Shown one piece after another: positions 18,718 through 27,524 of a DNA stretch of 64,000 nt; the first letter of the stretch is position 1; each line of letters begins with the position of its first letter. The translations under genes were made by a program, and so were the position numbers. The stretch lies in the NCBI RefSeq assembly GCF_014189455.1, contig NZ_CP050296.1:4274001-4338000 (forward strand), in the 5' to 3' direction. The notes beneath the pieces are model-generated. The model had not been told where the DNA came from. It was given only the letters and a program-made list of their open reading frames with translations, and did not search any database. This DNA comes from Mesorhizobium huakuii. Lineage in GTDB: Bacteria > Pseudomonadota > Alphaproteobacteria > Rhizobiales > Rhizobiaceae.

Positions 18718-19533
18718 TCAGCGCCTGAATCCGGCGCGAATCGAGCGCAAGAGATCGGGGGTAAGCCTGACGCCTCGGTTGAACAGGCCGGCCGGGGCGA
18801 GCGGCACCCCAGGCCGGCACCCCCAGGCACCACCCGAATGTGGACGCGGACCGGCGGTGTGAACCGCGATCACCACCGGTGGGCCGGCCTGCTGGCGATG
18901 GATCCAGACTGGAGCGCCGCTATGTCCCGGACAGGTATCAACGCTGTAGAAAAGCTGCCGTTCCGTGATCCGGTCCAGGCGCTCGGAATGCTCCCATTGC
19001 GTGCCGTCCGGCTTGTCGGCCGGATAGCCCGAAATGTGAAGGAGCCGGGAGCTGCGAAGCCTCTCGAGATCCTGGCGGTTCGGCGACCAGAGTTGGAAGT
19101 GTCCGGGCGATGGCGAAAAGGGCCGCTCAAGCTCGATCAGCCCGACATCGTGCAGGCCAGACGGGCGGCGGCGGTATGGCGGGTTGACGTGCCATTGCTT
19201 GGCCCACTGCCAGCCGAACGGCCGCGCGTCACGCGAGGCTCGACCCGGCGTGACACGGATGCGCACGGCGAGATTGGGCAGGCCGAGCCGTTGCCGGATC
19301 GGACTGGTGATGCAATGCGCCGCGGTCAACAGCCGCGTCGGCGAAATCAGGAAGGCAGTACAGCCGGTCATCCTGCCATCGCCGAAATCGCGCTCGATGT
19401 GGCAGACCGCGCTGTGTGGAAAGCGGTTGGTGTGCGTGACCCTGGCGCGCCCGTCAGTCGGCCCAACCACCGCATAGTCCGCTTCGTCGGCTAGCCGGTC
19501 GAGTTCGAAGGGGGTGGGCGAAAAAAGCATCAT
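18718..19533 (-). CDS. Trypsin-like serine protease (S1 family)
   Basis: 271-residue chymotrypsin-fold protease with a visible triad: His73 in LLTAAHCI, Asp129 in LHDVGLIEL and Ser205 in DTCPGHSGAPVW. Three cysteines precede and include the active-site region. No signal peptide is apparent, so it is either cytoplasmic or exported by an unusual route. The two possible ATGs (19533, 19530) differ by one residue; the first overlaps the stop of the preceding gene as ATGA. The GHSGAP and V8-like layout resembles bacterial Glu-endopeptidase relatives. It closes the minus-strand cluster and may process one of the cluster's products. Confidence 0.85.
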   Translation of the reverse strand: MMLFSPTPFELDRLADEADYAVVGPTDGRARVTHTNRFPHSAVCHIERDFGDGRMTGCTAFLISPTRLLTAAHCITSPIRQRLGLPNLAVRIRVTPGRASRDARPFGWQWAKQWHVNPPYRRRPSGLHDVGLIELERPFSPSPGHFQLWSPNRQDLERLRSSRLLHISGYPADKPDGTQWEHSERLDRITERQLFYSVDTCPGHSGAPVWIHRQQAGPPVVIAVHTAGPRPHSGGAWGCRPGVPLAPAGLFNRGVRLTPDLLRSIRAGFRR

Positions 19534-19886
19534 GTGTCTTGCTCGCGTTCGGCCTCCGGCGTCGCGCCATCCACGGGCATGGCCCCCGGTTGCACCGCAT
19601 CATCCATCCCACCTTCATGCGCGGACTCTTGCGACGCCTCAGCCTGATCCGCGTCAGCACTTGCAGTCAGGCCGAGCAAGCCTCGCAGTCGCTCCATCAA
19701 AAGATGAGCCTCGTCGCCGCGGCCTTCGAGATAGGCCGCCGCGAGATCCATGAATTCCTCGTCGGAGTTGAAGGGTATTTCAGCCGGGCGCGGCGAGGCG
19801 GCGCGCAGTGCTTTGACCTCCTGAAGAACGATGGCGTCGAGGTCGGCCCATACCGACCTTGCATGAGGTGCGACTTGCCCGTGCAT
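19530..19886 (-). CDS. Small acidic hypothetical protein
   Basis: 118 residues, not recognised. The middle is helical (SDEEFMDLAAAYLEGRGDEAHLLMERLRGLLGL) and the C-terminal 45 residues are acidic and low in complexity. A GGGAG ribosome site precedes the ATG at 19886 and the stop overlaps the trypsin-like protease start, so the two are probably co-translated. It could be a chaperone, inhibitor or partner of that protease; this is inferred from adjacency only. Confidence 0.7.
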   Translation of the reverse strand: MHGQVAPHARSVWADLDAIVLQEVKALRAASPRPAEIPFNSDEEFMDLAAAYLEGRGDEAHLLMERLRGLLGLTASADADQAEASQESAHEGGMDDAVQPGAMPVDGATPEAEREQDT

Positions 19887-19902
19887 GGGAATCTCCCTTC
19901 GT

Positions 19903-20603
19903 TCAATTGTTGCGCATCAGCGCCATTTCATCGAATGTCGTGCTGTTGGGGTCGTAGAGCAGCGGGCGCTCCCGGTCCTGCAGCCAGCCTTCGTAGTTCC
20001 TGGCCCGCCTTGGATGCATGGCCTGGCGGGTGAGCCGGGCTGCCTGGACCAGGATCTGGCCCGGCTGCAGATTGCGGATCGCGGTGTTTACTCTGGGGTC
20101 GGCGCGGCTCGGCTGCCGATAGTGCTCGATAATTCTCTGCGCGATCGAATTGTTGCCCTTGGTCATGCCGATGCTGAGCGGGCGGTCGCGGTCGATGCCG
20201 GCGCGGGTGATGCGATAGACCTGCGGCCCTGGCGCCAGGAACGGCCGCAACAAAGCATCGACGCGTCCGCCCCGGCTGGCGGCGGTGCGCGCCGCGTCGA
20301 TCGCAGCCAGCGAGACCGGCGGCGTCCAGCCGCGCCAGCCCGGCAGTTGTGACCCGCGCGCCCGCACCGACGTCTGGCCGCGCGCCGGCCGCGGGCTCGC
20401 CCGCGCCGTATGGCTGTCTCATCAAACGAAGAGGCATCCCCGCAACTGCCGCAGCCACAGCTCGGAAAATGCCGGCGCCTGACCTCGACAGCGCGAAAGC
20501 CCTGTTGTCGGCGACAGCGCGAGCAGCCGCATGGCGAGCGGTGAGCGACCGTTTGCGCGGCCTCGTTGACCAGCGCGTCGAGTTGTTCGTCGAGATATGA
20601 CAT
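19903..20603 (-). pseudogene. Hypothetical protein gene with probable internal frameshift
   Basis: A good start (AAGGGAT before ATG at 20603) opens a frame reading MSYLDEQLDALVNEAAQ and then a cysteine-rich stretch (CGCSRC, CGCGSC). Near 20360-20400 in very GC-rich sequence that frame turns into low-complexity arginine, while a second frame becomes protein-like (LPGWRGWTPPVSLAAIDAARTA to the stop at 19903). Joining the two would give a protein of about 230 residues, not recognised. It may instead be two overlapping genes. The C-terminal half (GNNSIAQRIIEHYRQ, RNYEGWLQDRERPLLYDP) is the more convincing part. Confidence 0.5.
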
Positions 20604-20647
20604 GCCGATCCCTTTCTCGTAACTCGTTTCTCCGCCCGGGCTCGGAT

Positions 20648-21682
20648 CTAGCCGGATCCGGCCACCATGCTTGGGTCCGCTGCCGTCGCCCGCCGGCGCA
20701 GCCTTGCCACGGTTCGTTCCCTTTGCTCGACGGTCGGCAAGGGAAAGGACGGCCGTGCCGGTCGGGGTGGGCGAATGTCCAGGTAGCGCGCGATATTGGC
20801 GTCCGGGCTGAGCTCCAACTGGAGAATCGAGGCCGGCGCTGAAAGTAGCGAGACAACGCCTGGGCCATGACCCGCGACGGTGCTGTCACTGTGCACGATG
20901 ACGCCCACCGACACATGCCCGCCCAGCCGTGACCGGCCATAGCGGTTGTCGGCGTCCATGATCCCGACAATGTCGCCGAAACGCAGCGAGCCGAGCTTGT
21001 AGCGCCGCACCATGCCAGGATCCGACATCTGGATATCGTAGTCGCCGCGCAGCACATTGTTGCGGCCGAGGCCCGAGCCCATGACGCGGGCGGGGATGCG
21101 GTGTGTCACCTTGACGTGGATCCGGCCGTTGCGCTCGACTGGCCGCCAGCGGGCGAGCAGCCGCGGCGAGCAGTTCCAGATCGCGACGTCGGGATAATCG
21201 GTCAGGCGCAGGCCAAGCCCATAGGCCCAGACCTGGATGCGGTCACCGATCGCCATCTGCCGCATCGCCGGCAGCGGAAAGTCGATCAGCACGGTGTCGA
21301 CGCCGCCATGCTTGCCGGTCACCACGCCGCGTGCGCCGGCGGCGCGGCCTGTGGTCACGATCGCGTGGTTGCCGACGCAGGAATAGCTCTGCAGCGCCTG
21401 GTTGGCGGCGTCCGGGCTGCCGCCGGCGGCGCGCGCCTCGTTGCGGATCGACACCGCCGGTTCGACATGGTCGCCGGCCAGCCCGACGCAGGGGTCGCCG
21501 ACACGATGGTTGAGCACGATGCCGCCGGTGCCCGGCAGCGAGCGCGGCCTGCCGTCATAACCGATCCGCCACGGCGTGCCCCTCTCGGTCGGCGAGGCGA
21601 CCTGTCCGGCGACGCTGATCATCACCAGGTCGCGCGCATTGGTGCGCAGGCCGTGGACCGGGTGGATGCGAGGCGGTTTCAT
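20648..21682 (-). CDS. DUF4438 domain protein
   Basis: 344-residue protein resembling the DUF4438 family, whose function is unknown. Supporting segments are GDPCVGLAGDHVEPAVSI, GKHGGVDTVLIDF, GDYDIQMSDP, LRFGDIVGIMDADNRYGR and VGVIVHSDSTVAGHGPGV. A strong AAGGAGG site seven bases upstream supports the ATG at 21682; longer forms lack support. The start overlaps the stop of the upstream gene (ATGA). It sits in the middle of the minus-strand accessory cluster and is one of few members with a recognised family. Confidence 0.8.
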   Translation of the reverse strand: MKPPRIHPVHGLRTNARDLVMISVAGQVASPTERGTPWRIGYDGRPRSLPGTGGIVLNHRVGDPCVGLAGDHVEPAVSIRNEARAAGGSPDAANQALQSYSCVGNHAIVTTGRAAGARGVVTGKHGGVDTVLIDFPLPAMRQMAIGDRIQVWAYGLGLRLTDYPDVAIWNCSPRLLARWRPVERNGRIHVKVTHRIPARVMGSGLGRNNVLRGDYDIQMSDPGMVRRYKLGSLRFGDIVGIMDADNRYGRSRLGGHVSVGVIVHSDSTVAGHGPGVVSLLSAPASILQLELSPDANIARYLDIRPPRPARPSFPLPTVEQRERTVARLRRRATAADPSMVAGSG

Positions 21683-22515
21683 GCCGCAGCCTCCTTCGGC
21701 ACCAGCTCGTACCAGAGCGCACAGGCATTGCGCCAAGGATCGTCCGGCGTCCCGTCATCATGGTCGGCCGGATCTTCCAGCGCCCAGTCGGTCTCGCTCC
21801 AGCCGTCGGGCAGCGCCAGGATGACCGGCGCGACCACCTGCACGATCGCGGCATTGCGGCCGCTCGCGGCGATTGGAGCAGCAGCGGGCCAGAGCGCCGG
21901 GCCGGACCATCCGGGGGTTGCTCCAGGATGGCGTTTGGTGGGAAATGCCAGCCGTTCGAGATAGTCGCACAATGGCGGCCTGGCGCCGTCATTGCCGGCG
22001 ATGGTGAGAACATAGGTGCTGTCGGGCTGAAGCGCGGCGGAGAGCGCGACCACGTCGCGCGCGCACTCGTCGAGCGGAGCGGCGGTGCCGGCGACATCGC
22101 CAAAACGTGTTTCGAGCGCGGCGCAGCACCCTTCAAAGCGCGGCAACAGGGCTGTTTCCTCACGCTCGGGCAGCGCGCTTTCATACTGGGCGTCACCGAT
22201 CCAGTGCACCCGGGATGACAGGCGGCCGTTCTGCCACGCCCGGCGCCATGGTTCGAGCTCCAGCGCCAGTTCCTTGAGGATGGCATCGCGAGTGCCGGGG
22301 GCGAGCCAACCGCCTCCCATCTGATCGGGCCGACGCCGATAGTATTCGTCGTTGTCGAGCAAGGTGTAAAAGCCGCGCGGCAGCCACACCCGCGCTGATT
22401 GCGAAAGCGTTACCGTCACCAGCAGCCCCATCGGTGACAACGCCAGCGGGGCGTCGATGACGATGTTCGGCGGCTTGGCCGCGAAACGCTCCGCAAGAGC
22501 AAGTTGGTGGTCCAT
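21679..22515 (-). CDS. Hypothetical protein, accessory cluster
   Basis: 278 residues, not recognised. The sequence is soluble, tryptophan- and proline-rich, with an N-terminal segment (MDHQLALAERFAAKPPNIVIDAP) and later LPRGFYTLLDNDEYYRRRPDQMGGG. The ATG at 22515 is preferred over a GTG at 22524 because a purine-rich site is better spaced. Its stop overlaps the DUF4438 start, so the two are translationally coupled and may form a functional pair. Confidence 0.72.
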   Translation of the reverse strand: MDHQLALAERFAAKPPNIVIDAPLALSPMGLLVTVTLSQSARVWLPRGFYTLLDNDEYYRRRPDQMGGGWLAPGTRDAILKELALELEPWRRAWQNGRLSSRVHWIGDAQYESALPEREETALLPRFEGCCAALETRFGDVAGTAAPLDECARDVVALSAALQPDSTYVLTIAGNDGARPPLCDYLERLAFPTKRHPGATPGWSGPALWPAAAPIAASGRNAAIVQVVAPVILALPDGWSETDWALEDPADHDDGTPDDPWRNACALWYELVPKEAAA

Positions 22516-22545
22516 CGCTGACACCCTTCAGTCCCGGCGAACGGT

Positions 22546-23649
22546 TCAGGCGGCTATTCGCGACGCGGTGTTGCGGTTCAGCCCATATGACCAATGCACG
22601 CGATCGCCATCGAGGCCGGGGAAGCGGCGCCCTTCGCGCGTCAGCCGGTAGGCGGCCAGCCATGCATCGGCCTGCGAACCCATTTTCTTGGCGTCTGCGT
22701 CGAACTCCGCCGGCGTGATCGTCGTGCGGAAATCGTTTTCGGCGATGTATTGCAGGATTCGCCGCCCCGCATCGGCCATCTTGGCGCGTTCCGACATCTC
22801 GGTGGCGCCGCCCAGATGACGGTTGGCGACGGCTTCGATAACGTCCCATTTGGTGTTGGCGTCGAAGGATTTCTTGATGTCCGGTGCGTCGAACAACTCG
22901 AAAATCTGTTGCACATACTGTCCGGTTTCACGGGTCAGAGCCAGGATGTTGCCATAGCTCGAACGGTCTAGGTGATAGCGCAGATCGGTGCCGACGCGCT
23001 GCACCGTGGCCAGCGCTGCGAAAGGCCGGTCGTTGATGGTGGAGCTGCCGCGAATAACCTGGCCGATGGTCAGATCCTGGAAGTACTGCGACATCGCATT
23101 CATGAAGGCGACCAGCTGGAAGTGGAAGCTGCGGTTGACGATGGCTCCTGCGGGCACCGGTGCGCGGCCATAATTGAAGACGCGGCGATAGGCGATCAGC
23201 CGGTCGCGGCGCTTGTAGCGGATTGGCCGCCATTTCTCGAGGATATAGAGCCCGCGCGCGCCAGGGCCGCGCTGGATGCGGATCTGGCCGTTCTGGAACA
23301 GCCGGCGCAGCACATCGACCACCTGGAACAGCTTCATGCGGTCCATCTGGTAGATGTAATAGAGCTCGGCCGACGCCTGAAGCTGCGGCGGGATGATCGA
23401 TTCGTCGAAATCATTGCGCAGCAGCGGCATCTGCAGCGCATCGAACGGCTTGACCGGTCCATCGCCGAAGCCGACCAGATCGGCGAAACTGGTTGTTGCT
23501 TTGCTGGATGAGCGGTCGAGCAACTCCCCGTACCGACCCTCGAATTCGCTCTCGAAAGCGGCGCGGTCAGCCGGCGACAAACCCGCCAGCTCGTCCCTGA
23601 AGAAGCGCTGGAACAGCCGCTGGATGACCTGGTTGGATTCACTAGCCAT
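22546..23649 (-). CDS. Hypothetical protein, accessory cluster
   Basis: 367 residues, not recognised. It is charged, mostly helical and soluble, with no signal peptide or membrane segment. The N-terminus (NQVIQRLFQRFFRDELAGLSPADRAAFESEF) is followed by a region containing QMDRMKLFQVVDVLRRLFQNGQI, which might be a small winged-helix-like element, and a tyrosine/arginine-rich stretch. It lies 30 bases upstream of the previous gene and downstream of a triple tandem repeat. Nothing suggests an enzymatic motif. Confidence 0.75.
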   Translation of the reverse strand: MASESNQVIQRLFQRFFRDELAGLSPADRAAFESEFEGRYGELLDRSSSKATTSFADLVGFGDGPVKPFDALQMPLLRNDFDESIIPPQLQASAELYYIYQMDRMKLFQVVDVLRRLFQNGQIRIQRGPGARGLYILEKWRPIRYKRRDRLIAYRRVFNYGRAPVPAGAIVNRSFHFQLVAFMNAMSQYFQDLTIGQVIRGSSTINDRPFAALATVQRVGTDLRYHLDRSSYGNILALTRETGQYVQQIFELFDAPDIKKSFDANTKWDVIEAVANRHLGGATEMSERAKMADAGRRILQYIAENDFRTTITPAEFDADAKKMGSQADAWLAAYRLTREGRRFPGLDGDRVHWSYGLNRNTASRIAA

Positions 23650-23685
23650 AATCAGACCTCATCTTGCTCGAATTGGCGGCTCATA

Positions 23686-23734
23686 GTTCTCAGGCACTTT
23701 GGGTTCTCAGGCACTTGGGTTCTCAGGCACTTGG
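23686..23734 (-). repeat. Three tandem 16-17 base direct repeats
   Basis: Three head-to-tail copies of GTTCTCAGGCACTTGG (the first with one extra T) occupy 23686-23702, 23703-23718 and 23719-23734. The stop codon and last residues of the gene on the right lie in the third copy. This looks like a slippage-generated minisatellite in the gap between two cluster genes. Confidence 0.85.
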
Positions 23735-24403
23735 CGGCGGTTGCCCGCCGGACGCTACGTCCTGGCTGGCGGCAATCGCATTCATCACGGCTGGCGCGAG
23801 GTCGAAGAAGCGCACCAGTTCGCTATCGGTGACGACCGCGGGCAGGCCGCTGCTGAACGTGTTGGCATCGCGAAGGCGCTTGACGAACTCGTTGCGGCGA
23901 TTTTCCTGCGGTTTGCCCTTCTGGAATGTCACGATGTCCTGCAACGACATGAATTTCGCGTGGTTGAACCAGAGCCCGGCGTTCGTCCGGCCGACGATGT
24001 CGCCCGACGTGTCGACAGCGGCGGCATAGAGTGCCGTGACATTGTCCTTGTCGCGCAGGCCAAGCGACTGCACCGTTTCATCCAGCCTGTCGATCGCCTT
24101 GCTGATCTCGCCAAGCTTCTTGTCGATGGTGTCGCCATTGGGCTGGTTCTTCAGCGCGGAGGCAATGGTTTCGATCGCGACGGTCAAGCGGTCGAGGGTC
24201 TTCGATTGTTCACCGTCGGGGTACCCCTTGATTGCCTTGGCAACGTCGCCGATGGCCTTCTGGGTCCCCTTGCTGCCGCTGTCGACCTTGTCGGTCAACA
24301 GATCGATCGACTGCGGCGTCTCGGCCTCCACTTCGAAGCGGGCCTTGACCCCGGCGTGGAACTTGTTGGCCGGGTGGTAGGGAAACGGAATCTTCGCAGC
24401 CAT
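23723..24403 (-). CDS. Hypothetical protein, accessory cluster
   Basis: 226 residues, not recognised. The centre (about residues 30-120) is a charged helical region with many conserved-spacing aliphatics (KAIGDVAKAIKGY, LDRLTVAIETIASALKN, LGEISKAIDRLDETVQSLGL) suggesting a coiled coil. The later part has GLWFNHAKFMSLQDIVTFQKGKPQENRRNEF. A GAGGAG site precedes the ATG at 24403. The C-terminus and stop fall in a triple tandem repeat, so the end of the protein may vary between strains. A structural or oligomerising role is possible. Confidence 0.75.
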   Translation of the reverse strand: MAAKIPFPYHPANKFHAGVKARFEVEAETPQSIDLLTDKVDSGSKGTQKAIGDVAKAIKGYPDGEQSKTLDRLTVAIETIASALKNQPNGDTIDKKLGEISKAIDRLDETVQSLGLRDKDNVTALYAAAVDTSGDIVGRTNAGLWFNHAKFMSLQDIVTFQKGKPQENRRNEFVKRLRDANTFSSGLPAVVTDSELVRFFDLAPAVMNAIAASQDVASGGQPPPSA

Positions 24404-24426
24404 TGTCGTGCTCCTCTGCTGCCCAC

Positions 24427-26187
24427 TCAGGCCGACCAGTAGTCGGGACGGTTCTGCCCCATGCTCGCCATTGAGCTTGCGATCGGCGACGGCATCTGGA
24501 CCGGGCTCGGCAGATTGGTGCCCTGGCCGAACGTATCGGCGAGGATCCGGCGGATCATCCAGCGGATCAGCGACTGGTTGTTGCGGAAATTGAAGACGTT
24601 GAAGTCGCATTGCGGGGTCAGCGACCGCACCAGGCGCTCGGTCTGGTCCTCCGCCTGGTAGAAGGTGCGCAACTCACGCACAATCAGCCCTTTCAGGCTC
24701 GAATCCCAGGCGCCGGGACCTCCGAACGGGTTGAGCAATTCGCCTGAGATCGTGCCGAGCTTGCTCTTCAGCTTGTCGCTGAATTCGCACAAAAGCACGC
24801 CGGGGTTCTGCAACTGGTCGGTCAGCTCCAGCACCGCGTCGACGACGATGCCGACGGCGGTCGCACGCCTCTCCTGTTCGCCGAGGCCGTCCGGATCCGT
24901 GCCGACCGCATAGAGGTCGATCGCCCTGTCGAGCAGGAACAGCAGGTAATCCAGCAGCACCTGGCAGCTGATATCGTCGTCGTCGCAGCCGCAGCCGGCG
25001 AAGCAGTCGACCTGCTCGAGCAGGAAGCCGCGCGCGATGGTGAGGTTCATCAGGCGGATGGCGCCTTGGTCGGGGCCGCCCGCGCCGTAGAGGCCGTAGA
25101 CGATGATCGGCGGCCGGGCGACATAGAGCAGCCGCGAGCTGCCCTTGGCGACGAACGCATCGACGAAGAGCTGCAGGCTGGAGACGAATGCCACCAGCGG
25201 CGGTGATTCCGGTGGGCCTGAGGTGATCGGCACGTCGATCGGAACCGGGATGCTCTGGCCGAACTGGATCAGGCGCTGGAAGCGGTGGACCAGCATTGCC
25301 GATGCGGTCGACAGCTCGCGCAAGCCTTCGACGCTTGCCCCGGTCGACAGGTCGACCAGGTCATCCATCGCCTGCGACAGCGCGTTCTCCTCCAGCAGCG
25401 CGCGCAGGTCTGCCTGGCCGCCGGCCTCCAACTGCTGCACCAGATTGCGGTAGGCTTCGATACCGCGTGGCCAGTCTTCCTGGCCAAGCGTGCTTTCAAC
25501 CGAACCGGTCAGGCTGCGCAGCGCCATGATGACGGCGTTGCGGCGTGCCTGCAGCTCTCCGGCCGCCGAACGCACGATCGAGGTGCTGCGGGTGATGCCG
25601 TTGGACGCCAGCCCCTCGCCGATGGCGACAAGAATGAGCCCGGCCAGCACATCGCAGCTTTGGGCAAACCGCCTGAACAGGATGGCGCTGCCGTCGGTGA
25701 GCGTGCCGACATAGCGCGCCAGGCGCGAATACTCGCCGAGCTGGCGGCGTGCCGACATGGCACGGTCGTGATTGACCGAATCGAGAGCGAGCCTGGCGGC
25801 AGCCAGTCCATCATTGGCGAGCTGCCGGATCGAACGGCCCCAGCCGATCATCTCGATGCGGATGTCCTTCAGTGGCGAGGAGGTCGAAAGCGTCTGCAGG
25901 TCGCGTTCGAGATCGTCCTGCGCCTGCGCCATCTCGACGGAGGACGGGCCCGTGTTGCGGGCTTGCGGCACATAGTCGGGCACGCTCGAATAAGGCAGGC
26001 CGGCTTGTTCGCGTCGATCCCGGTCTGCTTCCTCGGGATAGAAGTTCAAGAGAGCGTTGGCGATCTGGTCGGGATCGCGCGGGTCACTGACGCGCAGCGT
26101 CTTGCGCAGCAGATTGTCCACGGCAACCGTGGCAGGAGACCGAAATTTCGAGACCGGGCTGGCGGCGGCTGTAAATACGTCGACCAT
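24427..26187 (-). CDS. Large hypothetical protein, accessory cluster
   Basis: 586 residues, not recognised; the largest protein of the cluster. It appears soluble and largely alpha-helical. A cysteine- and aspartate-rich patch (DCFAGCGCDDDDISC) near residue 400 could bind metal and is followed by a hydrophobic helix (LLDYLLFLLDRAIDLYAVG). The proline/serine-rich C-terminus is probably disordered. A GAGGTGAG ribosome site precedes the ATG at 26187. It begins 12 bases after the stop of the metallopeptidase-like gene, so both belong to one transcript. Confidence 0.78.
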   Translation of the reverse strand: MVDVFTAAASPVSKFRSPATVAVDNLLRKTLRVSDPRDPDQIANALLNFYPEEADRDRREQAGLPYSSVPDYVPQARNTGPSSVEMAQAQDDLERDLQTLSTSSPLKDIRIEMIGWGRSIRQLANDGLAAARLALDSVNHDRAMSARRQLGEYSRLARYVGTLTDGSAILFRRFAQSCDVLAGLILVAIGEGLASNGITRSTSIVRSAAGELQARRNAVIMALRSLTGSVESTLGQEDWPRGIEAYRNLVQQLEAGGQADLRALLEENALSQAMDDLVDLSTGASVEGLRELSTASAMLVHRFQRLIQFGQSIPVPIDVPITSGPPESPPLVAFVSSLQLFVDAFVAKGSSRLLYVARPPIIVYGLYGAGGPDQGAIRLMNLTIARGFLLEQVDCFAGCGCDDDDISCQVLLDYLLFLLDRAIDLYAVGTDPDGLGEQERRATAVGIVVDAVLELTDQLQNPGVLLCEFSDKLKSKLGTISGELLNPFGGPGAWDSSLKGLIVRELRTFYQAEDQTERLVRSLTPQCDFNVFNFRNNQSLIRWMIRRILADTFGQGTNLPSPVQMPSPIASSMASMGQNRPDYWSA

Positions 26188-26198
26188 GACATCTCACC

Positions 26199-27491
26199 TC
26201 ATGCAACGAGTGCGGCTGGGGACGGTTGCGCAGTGGGCCGTCGGTTTGCCTGACGCTGGGCCAGGTTTCTGATGACAAGCTTGGCAATGGCGTCCGGTTC
26301 GGCGCCGGCTTCCAGCGCGAAACGGCTGGCCGACACAAGAAAACGTGGCGGCAGGTCGGGCACTTGCCCGGCCGCGATCAGGATTCCGCCGCGGCGGATG
26401 CGGGCTTCGTCGGCGCGCGTGAAAGGGATGGCGTCGGCCAGCGCGTGCTGCCCAAGACCCCGGCGCGGCTGGTAGGCAATCTCATCGACCACCGCCGGAA
26501 TGAGGCGAGGGACCGAAGCAAGCAGAGCCGGAGGCAGCCTGTGGCCGCGCGCCGGATTGTAAAGGCCACGCCAGACGCGTTCGGCGCGCGCCGCCTCGGC
26601 GGCAAAGCCCATGCGCCGCAGCATCTCGGTCAGGATCAGAACCCGGATCCAGCCGGTTGGATGCGCCCCGCCGGGGCGGTAGGTGAGGGCACGCGCGCCG
26701 GGATGGGCGAGGAACTCCATCATGCCCCAGACCGACGCGGTGCCGCCGAGCAGCAGCGCCGCGAGATCGGCGAAGATTTCCTTATGCCAGCGGCGCAGGA
26801 TCGTCACCACCAGCGGATCGAATCGCATCGAGGCCAGGCGGTTGGCGACCGCTTGCGCGTTCTCCTGCCACAGACCCATGTCGGCCTGCAGATTGTGGGC
26901 GACTTCATGCAGGAAGACCGACTGCCAGGGATTGTCGCGATCCCAGGGAACGCGGATGACCGGGAACGGATTGCTGTCGCCGAGCAACCGGGCAAGTGCG
27001 ACGCCGCGACGCTGCGTCGCCGGCGAATAGCCATGTTCCATATAGGTCAGCGGCTTCAAGAGGGGACCGCCGAAGACGCCCGGCAGGGCAGCGCGGACGA
27101 CCGTGTAGCAGTCGAGCGCGATCGCATCATGGGCGGCGAGCGCCGGCGCAAAGCCTGAGCCGCGCTGCGACATGACCTCGAAGAACATGCCGAAGGTCCG
27201 GCGCAGCCGATCGATCCTGCGGTCGAGCATGGCCATCTGGGTGAGCGCGGCCTGTGCGGTGGCAGGCGGCCAGCCGCGCTCGATCTCGGCGATATGCCGG
27301 CTAATGGCGTTGCCGATGGTCGCCAACCGCTTGTTGGCGGCATGGAAGTGAGCCCGCGACGGCGCATAGGGCAGGTCTTCGGGACGAAGTCCGATGCGCC
27401 TCGGTGTCAGGCGGTTGAGGCGCTGTGCGCGCGCTTTCAGCGCCCGCAGCTTGGTGTCCAGGAACCGCCTGGTCGAAGAACCCGTGCGCAT
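26199..27491 (-). CDS. Metallopeptidase-like protein with HExxH motif
   Basis: 430 residues with HEVAH at residues 195-199, followed 39 residues on by HKEIFADLAALLLGG (Glu238 as likely third zinc ligand), the pattern of gluzincin-type peptidases. The surrounding segment PWQSVFLHEVAHNLQADMGLWQE supports a real zinc site. No signal peptide or membrane helix is visible; the N-terminus is basic and helical (RRFLDTKLRALKARAQRLNRL). It is the second gene of the minus-strand cluster, 33 bases after the acidic/basic protein, and is a natural candidate for processing it or another cluster product. The exact family is not recognised. Confidence 0.75.
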   Translation of the reverse strand: MRTGSSTRRFLDTKLRALKARAQRLNRLTPRRIGLRPEDLPYAPSRAHFHAANKRLATIGNAISRHIAEIERGWPPATAQAALTQMAMLDRRIDRLRRTFGMFFEVMSQRGSGFAPALAAHDAIALDCYTVVRAALPGVFGGPLLKPLTYMEHGYSPATQRRGVALARLLGDSNPFPVIRVPWDRDNPWQSVFLHEVAHNLQADMGLWQENAQAVANRLASMRFDPLVVTILRRWHKEIFADLAALLLGGTASVWGMMEFLAHPGARALTYRPGGAHPTGWIRVLILTEMLRRMGFAAEAARAERVWRGLYNPARGHRLPPALLASVPRLIPAVVDEIAYQPRRGLGQHALADAIPFTRADEARIRRGGILIAAGQVPDLPPRFLVSASRFALEAGAEPDAIAKLVIRNLAQRQANRRPTAQPSPAALVA

Positions 27492-27524
27492 CGCCGCGAT
27501 CCTTCTTGTTGCACCGACAGGGTT

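Noticed and set aside
23686..23734. Tandem repeats as a CRISPR array
   Set aside because: The copies are adjacent with no spacers, only 16-17 bases long, and there are no cas genes.
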